A stretch of 64,000 nt of DNA from Verrucomicrobiia bacterium (GTDB lineage Bacteria > Verrucomicrobiota > Verrucomicrobiia > Verrucomicrobiales > DEV007), in assembly GCA_030427505.1 (NCBI GenBank), contig JAUICH010000003.1, positions 248,001 to 312,000 of the forward strand. The letters run 5' to 3'. The notes below the pieces were generated by a model, which was not told where the DNA came from, did no database searches, and saw nothing but the letters and a program-made list of their open reading frames with translations. Positions 51,771 through 60,296 of the stretch are shown here, piece after piece. Numbering within the stretch: the first letter of the stretch is position 1; every line of letters starts with the position of its first letter. The translations under genes and the position numbers were made by a program.

Positions 51771-53618
51771 TCATCCATTTTTTGGTTTTACGCCGCCGTA
51801 CCTGCTAAAGGTTGGCGCGGGCTGGATATGGTTCACGCCACTAACGATCTTTTCAACTGGTAAGCTCCAGGGGAATGATTCGGGTATTTCCATGTTGGCT
51901 GGAAACTTTGCGGTAATTCCCTCCGGGTAGACCACCCAGTTGGCGGATCCGCGGGTATAGAAAACATAGGGCTCGCCCGGAGCTGTCAATTGCGGGCTGC
52001 GGTACGGCTTCCATGGCCCGGTTTGCCAGACATACCACCCGGCAAACAAGACCGTTACCGCCAACAGGACCCCAGCGCGATTTCTTTCTGCCGATGGAAG
52101 CCATTCCGGCAGCGACTCCAACCCCAGAGCCAACAGCCCAATGACGACCGGCAAGGCAAAGATAAGGTAAAAAAAGAAGAGCACCAAGTGACCGAAAACC
52201 AAGTCGTAAAGATACATCAGTAGTGGCGCCGCCATGCTGGAGACCAGCAGCAGCCGCCCCCCGATGGAAGCAGTCCTCCACCAGCGCTTGGCTCCCAGGA
52301 GAGACAGGAACGGAATCGCCACAAACGTCAGCAAGAAGTAGATCGGCTCTCGTGGCACAAAATCCGTAAAAAACCGTGAAAGCCCCTCATGAACACTCGG
52401 TAATTCGCGAATGGCATTCACATCATCCAGGAAATTGGCGCCCGTCGCAAACTCAGTGTAGGTCGAAAATACCCACCCCAAGTCCAGGGGCGTGGACCAC
52501 TGGGGAATGTCCTGGTTTTGCACCAACTGAACCAACGCTGGCAACGCCAGTTGCAAGTAGACGCCAAAGGTCACGAGACCGGTCACAGTGAACCGCGCCA
52601 GGTTCTCCCTGGCCTCTTGATCCCCCTGCTTCAACCATCTCCAACCCATCAGGGCCGCCAGCCCCACACTCAAGGAAATCACAAAGTAGAAACTTCCCAC
52701 AAAGGCGTATGCCATCAACAGCAGAGAGAGACCCAAGCCAGCCCAGAAACGCCAGGAACGGCGACGCAAGGCCAGTAATGAAAAACTCATGGCCAGAACA
52801 GTGGCCAGCAATACCAGCGAATAGCCTCGCGCCTCAATGCCATACTCGGTGTGCAACGGGTGCAAGGCGGCTATGAGCGCCCCCACCCACGCGGCACGGG
52901 AAAATCCCAATAAGTGCAACCACCACCACAATGCCGCGATGGAAAGCAAGCCTGTCAGATAGGTCGGGATGCGCAACGCCACTCTGCTAAAAGTCTGCTC
53001 GCCCGCCCCAGAGAGTCCTCGCCATGCCGCCAGGCTGGCTTTTGCCGTCACGCTGAGTGGAATGGGGTTGTTCCCTTTCTGATTGCCCCAGAACGTGTCC
53101 ATCCAGGTCACGCGGTGAAACTCCGGCGCCTTTTCCTTGGCGCTGTATTCCAAATACCCGTGAATGGTCCACCTCAGAGAATCCTGTTCGTCCCGGAGGA
53201 TGTAACGGTCCAATTGGGGAGCCCGAATCGCGGCGGCTGTCAGCAGGATCGCCAGCAGTGCCAACCAGGCCCCTCGCCCAGGAGAAGCTCCCACCCGCGC
53301 CCGGGGGTCTCCGCTGACACCACCCGCCCATTTCCACCACCAGGGAGAGGTCAAGAGCAGCGCGCCCCAGAGAATGGCGTTTCCAATGCCCGCCCATAGG
53401 CCGAATATTCTCAGGTAATCCTCGGGTATCAGGTCCTGTCCGCGAAGGAGACGCTTTCCCGTTTGCCCTTCCCAGGGGTGATCCATGCGGACCAGAATCA
53501 CAATAGCCACGAGCCAGATCGCGGCTCCCACGAGAACCATGCGGCGGTAGGCTCTCATGCCGGCGGTCTGCCTGCTATCAACATCCCTCCGGAATAGAAA
53601 AGCCATGACCGGTTTCAA
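51771..53618 (-). CDS. GT39-like polyprenyl-sugar glycosyltransferase, multi-pass
   Basis: 615 aa with about 11-13 transmembrane helices (VLVGAAIWLVAIVILVRM at the start). The first outer loop carries the acidic motif YILRDEQDSLRWTIHGYLEY expected for GT-C enzymes such as PMT/ArnT. Other features: RIPTYLTGLLSIAALWWWLH, GALIAALHPLHTEYGIEARG and YSLVLLATVLAMSFSLLAL. It probably transfers a sugar from a polyprenyl-phosphate donor on the outer side of the inner membrane. Acceptor unknown. Confidence 0.82.
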   Translation of the reverse strand: MKPVMAFLFRRDVDSRQTAGMRAYRRMVLVGAAIWLVAIVILVRMDHPWEGQTGKRLLRGQDLIPEDYLRIFGLWAGIGNAILWGALLLTSPWWWKWAGGVSGDPRARVGASPGRGAWLALLAILLTAAAIRAPQLDRYILRDEQDSLRWTIHGYLEYSAKEKAPEFHRVTWMDTFWGNQKGNNPIPLSVTAKASLAAWRGLSGAGEQTFSRVALRIPTYLTGLLSIAALWWWLHLLGFSRAAWVGALIAALHPLHTEYGIEARGYSLVLLATVLAMSFSLLALRRRSWRFWAGLGLSLLLMAYAFVGSFYFVISLSVGLAALMGWRWLKQGDQEARENLARFTVTGLVTFGVYLQLALPALVQLVQNQDIPQWSTPLDLGWVFSTYTEFATGANFLDDVNAIRELPSVHEGLSRFFTDFVPREPIYFLLTFVAIPFLSLLGAKRWWRTASIGGRLLLVSSMAAPLLMYLYDLVFGHLVLFFFYLIFALPVVIGLLALGLESLPEWLPSAERNRAGVLLAVTVLFAGWYVWQTGPWKPYRSPQLTAPGEPYVFYTRGSANWVVYPEGITAKFPANMEIPESFPWSLPVEKIVSGVNHIQPAPTFSRYGGVKPKNG

Positions 53619-53668
53619 GATGGGAATCTTTGAAATTCAGCACGCCCTGCCGTGGAAAGGTAGTAGCC

Positions 53669-53702
53669 CCGTAGAAACGCGCTGCCGATTTTGCTTCTAC
53701 GG
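53669..53702. promoter_or_regulatory. Inverted repeat upstream of glycosyltransferase
   Basis: CCGTAGAA (53669-53676) and TTCTACGG (53695-53702) form a perfect eight-base inverted repeat with an 18-nt spacer, 51 bp before the start of the minus-strand glycosyltransferase gene. Operator or leader hairpin; no known protein site. Confidence 0.35.
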
Positions 53703-53765
53703 TAAAACTATCCGGCTGCAAGCCTTTTCCCGCCGCCGCGATCACGGAAGGGTGAGTTCCTTGTT

Positions 53766-54269
53766 CTAGCTGGAAGGTGTGGATTCGCTCTTCAGCCGGA
53801 CGCAAAGGATTTCGGCCATGCTGACCCGTTCCGCCTTTCGAAAGCCGCGAATGTGCCGCAAGAGTTCCCGTAGCATGTGCGCCTCATCCTTCAGAATTCC
53901 GGAGTCGTCCTCCAGCAGGTCCCGAAGGGCCAGTTCCAGAGCTTTGAAATCGTTTCCCGGCTCCATGGCCAGCAGGTGGCGAGCCGGGGCTATCTCTATG
54001 AAACTCAGGAAGGGAATCCGGCGCAATACCGACGAGGATTCCACCACCAATAGTCCCGTTTCCTTCGCCACCCGGACAATCTCCACGGGGCTCCTGACCT
54101 GTTTCTCTTCCGTGCCCAGAACCGCCTCGGTGGCTTTCACGATGGCCCGTCCCCGGTCTTCATCGATTCGGCCAAGATCATCGAGAATCCGCTCCGGGAG
54201 CGTTAACGTGACAGGACGGCTCGGTTCGTTAAACTTGGGTGGACGTCCACCTGGGTTTCTTGAAGTCAT
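53766..54269 (-). CDS. Putative ribbon-helix-helix DNA-binding protein, unknown
   Basis: 167 aa. The N-terminus GGRPPKFNEPSRPVTLTLPE and ILDDLGRIDEDRGRAIVKAT looks like a ribbon-helix-helix DNA-binding module, as in Arc/CopG-like regulators. The remainder (RSPVEIVRVAKETGLLVVES, MEPGNDFKALELALRDLLED) is helical and has no recognised match. It lies 147 bp upstream of the glycosyltransferase gene on the same strand and may regulate it (inference). Confidence 0.65.
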   Translation of the reverse strand: MTSRNPGGRPPKFNEPSRPVTLTLPERILDDLGRIDEDRGRAIVKATEAVLGTEEKQVRSPVEIVRVAKETGLLVVESSSVLRRIPFLSFIEIAPARHLLAMEPGNDFKALELALRDLLEDDSGILKDEAHMLRELLRHIRGFRKAERVSMAEILCVRLKSESTPSS

Positions 54270-54425
54270 AGGAGGACACAGGACAGGGCTCGTCTATTTT
54301 CGAACGGCCTGCTTGACCAATCATCCGAGCCACTTCGCCGCAATTTCTACGGGAAAACTTAATCTTGTTCCAGTTTGAACTTGGATTTCGATGCACTTTC
54401 TAAAATAAAGCTCCACGTTACAGAA

Positions 54426-55541
54426 ATGACGCATTACGCTTTTCGTTCACACTTAGGCATTTCCGTTCTGGCAATGGCCCTCGCTGCTCTTTTTCCGGCT
54501 GCCAGCCCTGCTCAACCGCCGAAAGACGCCACGGGCAAGCCCTCTAAAGATCCATCTCCGGTTCGCGTTATCCTCATTAGCTGCGATGGCACCCGCCCGG
54601 ACGCCATCACAACTCTCGGAGAAGAAAAGGTCCCTTCCTTTTACCGGCTGCGGAAGGAAGGCGCGTTCACGGACAACGCTCGCACGGACTATCACTACAC
54701 CGTCACGCTTCCGAATCACACCTGCATGGTGACGAGCCGGGGAGTGACGGGGAAACAGGGGCACCACTGGATCAAGAACTCCGATCCCAAGCTGGGCGAG
54801 ACGCTGCACAGCAATAACAAGTCCTATGTCTCAAGCATGTTTGAGGTGGCGCACGACTACGGACTGCGCACCGCCCTGTTTGCCAGCAAGTCCAAGTTCT
54901 CCCTTTACGACGTCAGCTATGACAGCCGCAGCGGCGCCGCGGACAACATTGGAGAAGACAATGGCCGGGATAAGCTGGATTTCTATCAGGCCAATCCGGA
55001 TACGGCCGTGCTGATGGACGCCATGATCGAAGAAATGGGGAAACACCCTTTCGACCTGATGATGCTGCACCTGCGGAACCCGGACTCCGCGGGCCACGCC
55101 AGCGGATGGGACCTGACTCCCGGCAGCGACTACCTGAACGCCGTGGCGGCACTGGATCCGCTGTTGGGGAAACTGTTAACGGCGGTAGAAACTCTGCCCG
55201 CCTACAAAGGGAACACCTACCTGGTCTTGACCGCCGATCACGGCGGTTGGCTCGATACCAAGGGCCATGGCGAATTCGATCAGCCTGACAATTTCACCAT
55301 TCCTTTTTATGTCTGGGGTCCGGGAGTAAAGCCCGGGGGCGATCTTTATGCCATGAACCCGGAAACCCGGAAAGCGCCGGGCAAGGAGAACCCGACCTAC
55401 GGCGCCGCGACGCAACCCATTCGCAATGGAGATGCCGGAAATCTCCTGCTGAAACTTCTCGGCCTCCCCGCCATTCCTGGTTCCACGATCAATTCACAAC
55501 AGGACCTGGTGGTGACCGCACCCGTCCTTTCGGCCCCATAA
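54426..55541 (+). CDS. Secreted alkaline phosphatase-superfamily phosphodiesterase
   Basis: 371 aa from ATG 54426 with a signal peptide (HLGISVLAMALAALFPAASP). Type-I phosphodiesterase/nucleotide pyrophosphatase (ENPP-like) pattern: metal/nucleophile region ILISCDGTRPDAITTLGEEK and TLPNHTCMVTSRGVTGKQGH with the nucleophile Thr in VTLPNH, then HLRNPDSAGHASGWDLTPGS and TADHGGWLDTKGHGEFDQ as the second and third metal-binding groups. It should hydrolyse phosphodiester or pyrophosphate bonds outside the cytoplasm. Substrate unknown. Confidence 0.88.
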   Translation: MTHYAFRSHLGISVLAMALAALFPAASPAQPPKDATGKPSKDPSPVRVILISCDGTRPDAITTLGEEKVPSFYRLRKEGAFTDNARTDYHYTVTLPNHTCMVTSRGVTGKQGHHWIKNSDPKLGETLHSNNKSYVSSMFEVAHDYGLRTALFASKSKFSLYDVSYDSRSGAADNIGEDNGRDKLDFYQANPDTAVLMDAMIEEMGKHPFDLMMLHLRNPDSAGHASGWDLTPGSDYLNAVAALDPLLGKLLTAVETLPAYKGNTYLVLTADHGGWLDTKGHGEFDQPDNFTIPFYVWGPGVKPGGDLYAMNPETRKAPGKENPTYGAATQPIRNGDAGNLLLKLLGLPAIPGSTINSQQDLVVTAPVLSAP

Positions 55542-55622
55542 GGCGTAGGGATTCGCCTTTGGCATTACCCTTCCGTTGCTTGCTTGCCCGCTGGCACTCC
55601 CCATGCTTTGGCATACACCAGC

Positions 55623-57056
55623 ATGGCAAACGAGCATATGGCAGAAACGACCAACGAATCCGGCGCTACCAAGGGAAACCCTTTCCTGAAGAAATTCTGG
55701 AAGGCAGCTCCCATTGGTCTGGCTGCCCTCATCCTGGTGGTGGGGCTCAGCGGAGGACTGGCCGGTCTGGGCATGCCGGCACCAGCCCAGGCGTCTTTGA
55801 CCATCCTTCTGATTGCCACGGTTCTCTGGGTCACGGAAGCGCTGCCGCTTTTCGTCACCAGCTTCATCGTCCTCTTTCTGTCCGTGGTCTGGCTGCCGCC
55901 AAGTCTGGCGGCCACGGAACATCCGGCGTCCGCTTCCACTTTTCTCGCCCCGTTTTTCTCGGACATTGTGCTTCTCTTCCTGGGTGGGTTCACCCTTTCC
56001 GCCGCGCTTCACCGCTACCATCTGGACAGGCGGATGGCTCAGTGGCTGATCCGCCGCACCGGCACCTCGGTGCCCCGCCTGATGGCTGGGGTCATGCTGG
56101 GCACGGCCTTTCTTTCCATGTGGCTGAGCAACACGGCCACCTCCGCCATGATGCTGGCCCTGGTGTTTCCCGTGCTGGAAGGGCTGCCGCCTGGAACGTC
56201 CGCCCGAAAGGCTCTGATCCTTTGCGTGCCCATCGCCGCCAATATTGGGGGAATCGGGACGCCCATCGGCACGCCGCCAAACGCCATTGCGCTGCAGTAT
56301 CTTCAAAAGATCGGTCACGCGCCGTCCTTTGTGCAGTGGATCACCATCGGCGTGCCCATGGTGGTGATCTTGCTGGTCCTGGCCTGGGGACTTCTCCTGG
56401 TGGTGTTCAAGGCCAAGGGCTCGCTCGAAATCAAAACGGACATGGAGAAACAAGACAAATACGACCGGGGCATGATCATCGTACTGGTGGGAAGCGCGGT
56501 AACCGCCCTGGGTTGGGTCACTTCGGAATGGCACGGACTCTCCGCCGGTACGGTGGCTCTCATCCCGATCATCTTGTTCTTCGGCGCCCGGATGCTGGAC
56601 CTGCGGGACTTCAAGAACCTTTCCTGGGACGTGCTGATCGTCATGGGTGGCGGGCTTTGCCTGGGCGCGGTCATCTCCGTCAGCGGCCTGGCGGGATGGA
56701 TCGTGGACCAGTTGCCCGTCCAGGGCGCGAGCCTCTACGCCATCATGATCGTCTTCGCGATTGCCGCGACCACCATGTCCTGCCTGATGAGCCACACGGC
56801 CACGGCCAACCTGATCATGCCCATTGTGCTGGGACTCAGCATTACGCCTCTGACACCCGTGCTGCTGGCGGTGGCCTTCAGTTGTTCCACCGCCATGGCA
56901 CTGCCCATCTCCACGCCGCCGAACGCCATGGCCTTCAGCTTTGGGGAACTGACGGTGGCGGACATGATGAAAGCCGGCCTCGTCATGACCCTTGCCGGGA
57001 TCATTTTGACGCTGACAGCGGGCTATTGGTGGTGGCAGATTGTGGGATTGTTTTGA
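55623..57056 (+). CDS. DASS-family (SLC13) anion:Na+ symporter
   Basis: 477 aa. About 12 transmembrane helices. SLC13 signatures: TVLWVTEALPLFVTSFIVLF, the SNT-like motif in MWLSNTATSAMMLALVFPVL, NIGGIGTPIGTPPNAIALQY, and in the second half SCLMSHTATANLIMPIVLGL and STAMALPISTPPNAMAFSFG. It imports dicarboxylates, sulfate or similar anions with sodium; the substrate is not determined. The start at 55623 is preferred; another ATG lies 15 bp on. Confidence 0.9.
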   Translation: MANEHMAETTNESGATKGNPFLKKFWKAAPIGLAALILVVGLSGGLAGLGMPAPAQASLTILLIATVLWVTEALPLFVTSFIVLFLSVVWLPPSLAATEHPASASTFLAPFFSDIVLLFLGGFTLSAALHRYHLDRRMAQWLIRRTGTSVPRLMAGVMLGTAFLSMWLSNTATSAMMLALVFPVLEGLPPGTSARKALILCVPIAANIGGIGTPIGTPPNAIALQYLQKIGHAPSFVQWITIGVPMVVILLVLAWGLLLVVFKAKGSLEIKTDMEKQDKYDRGMIIVLVGSAVTALGWVTSEWHGLSAGTVALIPIILFFGARMLDLRDFKNLSWDVLIVMGGGLCLGAVISVSGLAGWIVDQLPVQGASLYAIMIVFAIAATTMSCLMSHTATANLIMPIVLGLSITPLTPVLLAVAFSCSTAMALPISTPPNAMAFSFGELTVADMMKAGLVMTLAGIILTLTAGYWWWQIVGLF

Positions 57057-57106
57057 TGCCAGTCCCGCCAGCTTCCCTCAATTCCCCCCTCCTTTCATAG
57101 AGACTC

Positions 57107-57418
57107 ATGGAAATTCACCGCCAGACCTGCCAAAGCTGCCACTCCCGGGAGATGCAGAATATCCTCGTCCGGGAACCGGGCGTCCCCTCCACGGTTTACG
57201 CCCGTTGCGCGAAGTGTGGCGAACTGGTGGCGCTCTACCGCCTGAGCGACTACTACCATCACGGTAAGGACCTCGAGTCCTATCTCCGTTCCCACGGCGT
57301 CAGCAGCGGGGAAAGCGGACGAGATATCCTGGCGGACTTTCAGCGGACTCAGAAAGAAGCGGAGGAAGGCTTCCAACGAGTCCTGGAGTTTTTCGAAATG
57401 CCTAAAGAAGAGTCTTAG
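57107..57418 (+). CDS. Small zinc-ribbon-like protein
   Basis: 103 aa. Four cysteines in two CxxC pairs (Cys8/Cys11 in TCQSC; Cys34/Cys37 in RCAKC) suggest a zinc ribbon; the rest is helical (YYHHGKDLESYLRSHGVSSG, ILADFQRTQKEAEEGFQRVL). No family recognised. It starts 50 bp after the symporter stop. The TAG stop is completed by the first AG of repeat copy C. Confidence 0.72.
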   Translation: MEIHRQTCQSCHSREMQNILVREPGVPSTVYARCAKCGELVALYRLSDYYHHGKDLESYLRSHGVSSGESGRDILADFQRTQKEAEEGFQRVLEFFEMPKEES

Positions 57419-57530
57419 GGTGTATGGACAAATTCCCGAACCGCCCGGCATGGATGCGGAAAGGTAATCAAATTAGCGCCGCAAGCGGCGAATTTTCAAT
57501 AGGCGCGGCCCATTTTACGCCGGGCTACCG
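57417..57530 (-). repeat. Dispersed intergenic repeat, copy C (truncated)
   Basis: About 114 bp starting AGGGTGTATGGACAAATTCC, matching the left part of copy B as read on the plus strand through AAAATGGGCCGCGC; the rest of the element is missing. It carries the hairpin CGCCG-CAAG-CGGCG (57477-57490) followed by AATTTT. Its AG completes the stop codon of the gene ending at 57418, and the minus-strand gene that ends at 57525 has its TAG stop inside the other edge of the copy. Confidence 0.78.
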
Positions 57531-58967
57531 AACTTCCCGGGCACCCGCCAGGGCGGGATCGTCCAGATCCAGCCGATAAAGAATCTGGTTGTAGTCGTAG
57601 CGGGGTGTCTTGGTGGGGCTACTGGAAAAGAGCTGGGTATAGGTACCCTCAAACAGCAAGACTGGCGAGTCCGCCGGGGTAAACTCTGGGTGCAAGCGGG
57701 GATTGTAGAAGGTGTATTGTTGGTGTGTCAGGACTTTGACCGCCTTTCCCCATGGGCCCAGAGGCGAGTCCGCCTCGGCGTACCACAGCTCGCCAAACGC
57801 GGACGGTTTCCCAAAGCGCTGCATGAAGACGGTAACCCATTTCTTACGGTAGGCGTTCCAGGCAATGGAGCCGCTGTGCGGTTTCACCTCGGAACCGTCC
57901 TCCGCCGAGAGCAGCGTTTCCTGAGACGTTAACGGTTCCCAGGTTTTCGGATCTTCCCAGGCTTCAAAGCTGGCTGGTATCTTCAAGACCGGTAGCGGGT
58001 CGCCAAACAACACGCACTCTTGGCCGTTTTCGTCCGTCCAAAAAGCAGGATGACCTTTGGGCGCGAGCGGTGCTTCCGGCCGGTCCTCCGATTTTTTCCA
58101 CAGGATCTGGTGACGTTCGAAGTTCTCTGTTTCGTCATTCCACACGCAAAGACCAGTTTCGTAGGACTCCAGCGGCGGTTTGATTTTTGCGTAGTATCCC
58201 ACCAGCCGTTGTTTCCCTGCCTTATCCGGCAGACTCACATACCCACTGACCCAGGTGGGACCGGGACCCGGCATCTGGGCCACGCCCCGGGGCCGGCCCT
58301 CTTCGTCGCGGAAGTAGTTCAGCTTCAGCTTCACGGGCGGCTCGAATGTTTCCAGTGGCTGAAGGGCTGAGGTCGCGCTGGTCATGTGAAAAATGCCCAA
58401 CGGATAGCGGGGCAGATTGGTATCGCCCCAGGCCCAGAACATCTTTCCTTTGTGAACCGCCGTCTGAACGCTGTCGGAACCAAAGGTGCCGCTTTCCTCC
58501 CAGTCCAGGTGTTCACCCAGTTTCTGGCTCTCTGAAAACAGTCCCCCACCCGTCAGGCGGCCCAGCCGCTTCGCCACAATGGTCCGGTCCACCTCGATCT
58601 CCAACGCGCCCCCTGGCTCGGGCGTCAGCCGGACGCCCCGATATCCAAATCCATCCGCTTTCACTTCATAGCCATCGCTGCGGATATGGAACCAGGATTC
58701 GCGTCCCAACAGTTCGGGTAGATCGATCGCCACCACTCCGGCGTTGTCGGTAACGAAACAGACCTCGTGGGTGGTGCGCAGCTCCACCAGCGGCACGGGC
58801 CAGCCGGAATTCGATTCCTTCACGACGATCTTGCAGGGCTCCAGGGCAGAGGCGACGGAGAGCCAACTCGCGGCCAAGCCCAGTACCAAGACCGCGATGC
58901 TAACGTGATTTCTAAGCTGTAAACCTGGCGGGCCGTCCAGGAGGCTGGTATTCGGTCGAGGGTTCAT
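57525..58967 (-). CDS. Secreted protein with DUF4185-like propeller
   Basis: 480 aa from ATG 58967 with a signal segment (HVSIAVLVLGLAASWLSVAS). After a carboxypeptidase-regulatory-like beta domain (VVKESNSGWPVPLVELRTTH), the C-terminal two-thirds resemble DUF4185 beta-propellers: SDSVQTAVHKGKMFWAWGDT, PGPTWVSGYVSLPDKAGKQR, VGYYAKIKPPLESYETGLCV and HSGSIAWNAYRKKWVTVFMQ, ending with LLFEGTYTQLFSSSPTKTPR and YDYNQILYRLDL. Function unknown, possibly glycan-related. Its stop lies inside repeat copy C. Confidence 0.75.
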   Translation of the reverse strand: MNPRPNTSLLDGPPGLQLRNHVSIAVLVLGLAASWLSVASALEPCKIVVKESNSGWPVPLVELRTTHEVCFVTDNAGVVAIDLPELLGRESWFHIRSDGYEVKADGFGYRGVRLTPEPGGALEIEVDRTIVAKRLGRLTGGGLFSESQKLGEHLDWEESGTFGSDSVQTAVHKGKMFWAWGDTNLPRYPLGIFHMTSATSALQPLETFEPPVKLKLNYFRDEEGRPRGVAQMPGPGPTWVSGYVSLPDKAGKQRLVGYYAKIKPPLESYETGLCVWNDETENFERHQILWKKSEDRPEAPLAPKGHPAFWTDENGQECVLFGDPLPVLKIPASFEAWEDPKTWEPLTSQETLLSAEDGSEVKPHSGSIAWNAYRKKWVTVFMQRFGKPSAFGELWYAEADSPLGPWGKAVKVLTHQQYTFYNPRLHPEFTPADSPVLLFEGTYTQLFSSSPTKTPRYDYNQILYRLDLDDPALAGAREVR

Positions 58968-59051
58968 GAGGGTGAATAGCAGATTGAAACGCTGCTTCAC
59001 GCTTACCAGAAATTCTGGCTGTTCCACCAGCGTGAACCGCCTCGGCGCGGA

Positions 59052-59762
59052 CTATCGTTGGAAAGAAATCAGGTGATGAAACCCGCTCGCGTCCGACCAC
59101 CGGGTCTCCCCGGCTTGAAAACCCGCGTCCGCCGCCATGGAAAGCAGCGTGGCGATTTCTTCCGGGTAGTCGCATTCGGAGATATGGGTGTCGATCAACG
59201 CCATCTCCCGCTCCGTCATTTCCGTCCAGTTGCGATGAATCCAGTCCAGATAGAGGGCAATGGATTCCTCCCGCTGCTTGCCGGGACGGAGGACGACATC
59301 GGTCATTAGGAGGCAGCCTCCGTCCGCCAGGCGTTTCCGGGCGTGCTGAAAGAAGTCCCGCTTTTCCTCGTGGGAGAGATGGTGCACCGCATAGCCCGCG
59401 TAGATAACCTCATAACTGTGATCTGCGTTTCGAACGAAGTCCAGCAGGTGTTCGTGGTGGAGGGTCACTTCGGCGCCGCAGTTTTCGAGATTCTTTTCCG
59501 CGATGCCCAAGACGGGACCGGTGATGTCCGCCCCGTGATAAACGTCATGAGGACAGTGTTTCAGCAACTGGGCCGCCATTCCGGCGTCTCCGCAGCCCAG
59601 CTCCAGGAAACGTCCTCCCGCGGGGCGGTCCTTCACCGCGTCGAGCAAGGCCTGGAAGACCTCCTCGTGCGCCATGTAGCCCAGGGACACCACTTTCTCG
59701 TAAATGGCCCACTGCTCAAAAAACGCCGCGATTTCCGCGCTCTCCGCTTTCGTCTTCACCAT
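59052..59762 (-). CDS. Class I SAM-dependent methyltransferase
   Basis: 236 aa. The start at 59762 (MVKTKAESAEIAAFFEQWAI) is chosen because the upstream extension to 60194 is low-complexity and unlike any domain. SAM-binding motif I FLELGCGDAGMAAQLL, then HGADITGPVLGIAEKN and the post-motif YEVIYAGYAVHHLSHEEKRD and CLLMTDVVLRPG. Acceptor substrate unknown. Confidence 0.87.
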   Translation of the reverse strand: MVKTKAESAEIAAFFEQWAIYEKVVSLGYMAHEEVFQALLDAVKDRPAGGRFLELGCGDAGMAAQLLKHCPHDVYHGADITGPVLGIAEKNLENCGAEVTLHHEHLLDFVRNADHSYEVIYAGYAVHHLSHEEKRDFFQHARKRLADGGCLLMTDVVLRPGKQREESIALYLDWIHRNWTEMTEREMALIDTHISECDYPEEIATLLSMAADAGFQAGETRWSDASGFHHLISFQR

Positions 59763-60296
59763 TGGGACTGAAGCACCGCCGGAAGCGGATGCAATGGCGC
59801 CCGGTGTTTTTGTGGAAGGCGGCGTCTTTCCCCATTGCTCTCCCTGCCTGTCTCGCCCCTCCACCCGAGGCACGATTCCGGCGAAAGGCGGTCCTCGACC
59901 TCCGGGCGAGGAACTCGCGACCCGAGCCATCGACCAACTGCGGCGGCCCGGGTTGGTCCATACGCGAACACGACAGGCCCGCGCGTCGAAAAATTGATGT
60001 CCAAACAAGGATTTGATGCTTCCCGGCCCTGCTTCCGCGAACGCGCTCGGAGATCGCTTTCCACCTTGTGCCAGAGGGGGCGCCGTCAGGCTTGAGGAGA
60101 AAGAGCCGCCATCCGCGCCCAACCGGAAGAAGATCTGGATATCGTATCCATCTCCGGTCGCCGCCTTTCTTCGAGGAGCCGCAGTGTCATCCACACCGAG
60201 GCTCGCCCTCCCTCAGCCCGAGACGCCCGGTTAGTTTCTAGAGATTCCCCCATCGCGCCATTGCCAAGACCGGGAAAAGCTGTTTAGCCTGCCCCG
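59763..60296. other. Intergenic region before TTT transporter, nothing convincing
   Basis: About 530 bp without a supported gene. An open minus-strand frame upstream of the methyltransferase spans most of it, but the translation lacks hydrophobic order and conserved motifs. It must hold the promoters for the divergent methyltransferase and transporter genes; no specific motif stands out. Confidence 0.5.

Noticed and set aside
55494-56795. 433-codon minus-strand frame opposite the DASS transporter
   Set aside because: The sense strand encodes clear SLC13 motifs; the antisense is His/Gln/Gly-rich without order.
59763-60194. N-terminal extension of the methyltransferase
   Set aside because: The extra 143 residues have no conserved character and the SAM domain starts right after Met at 59762.
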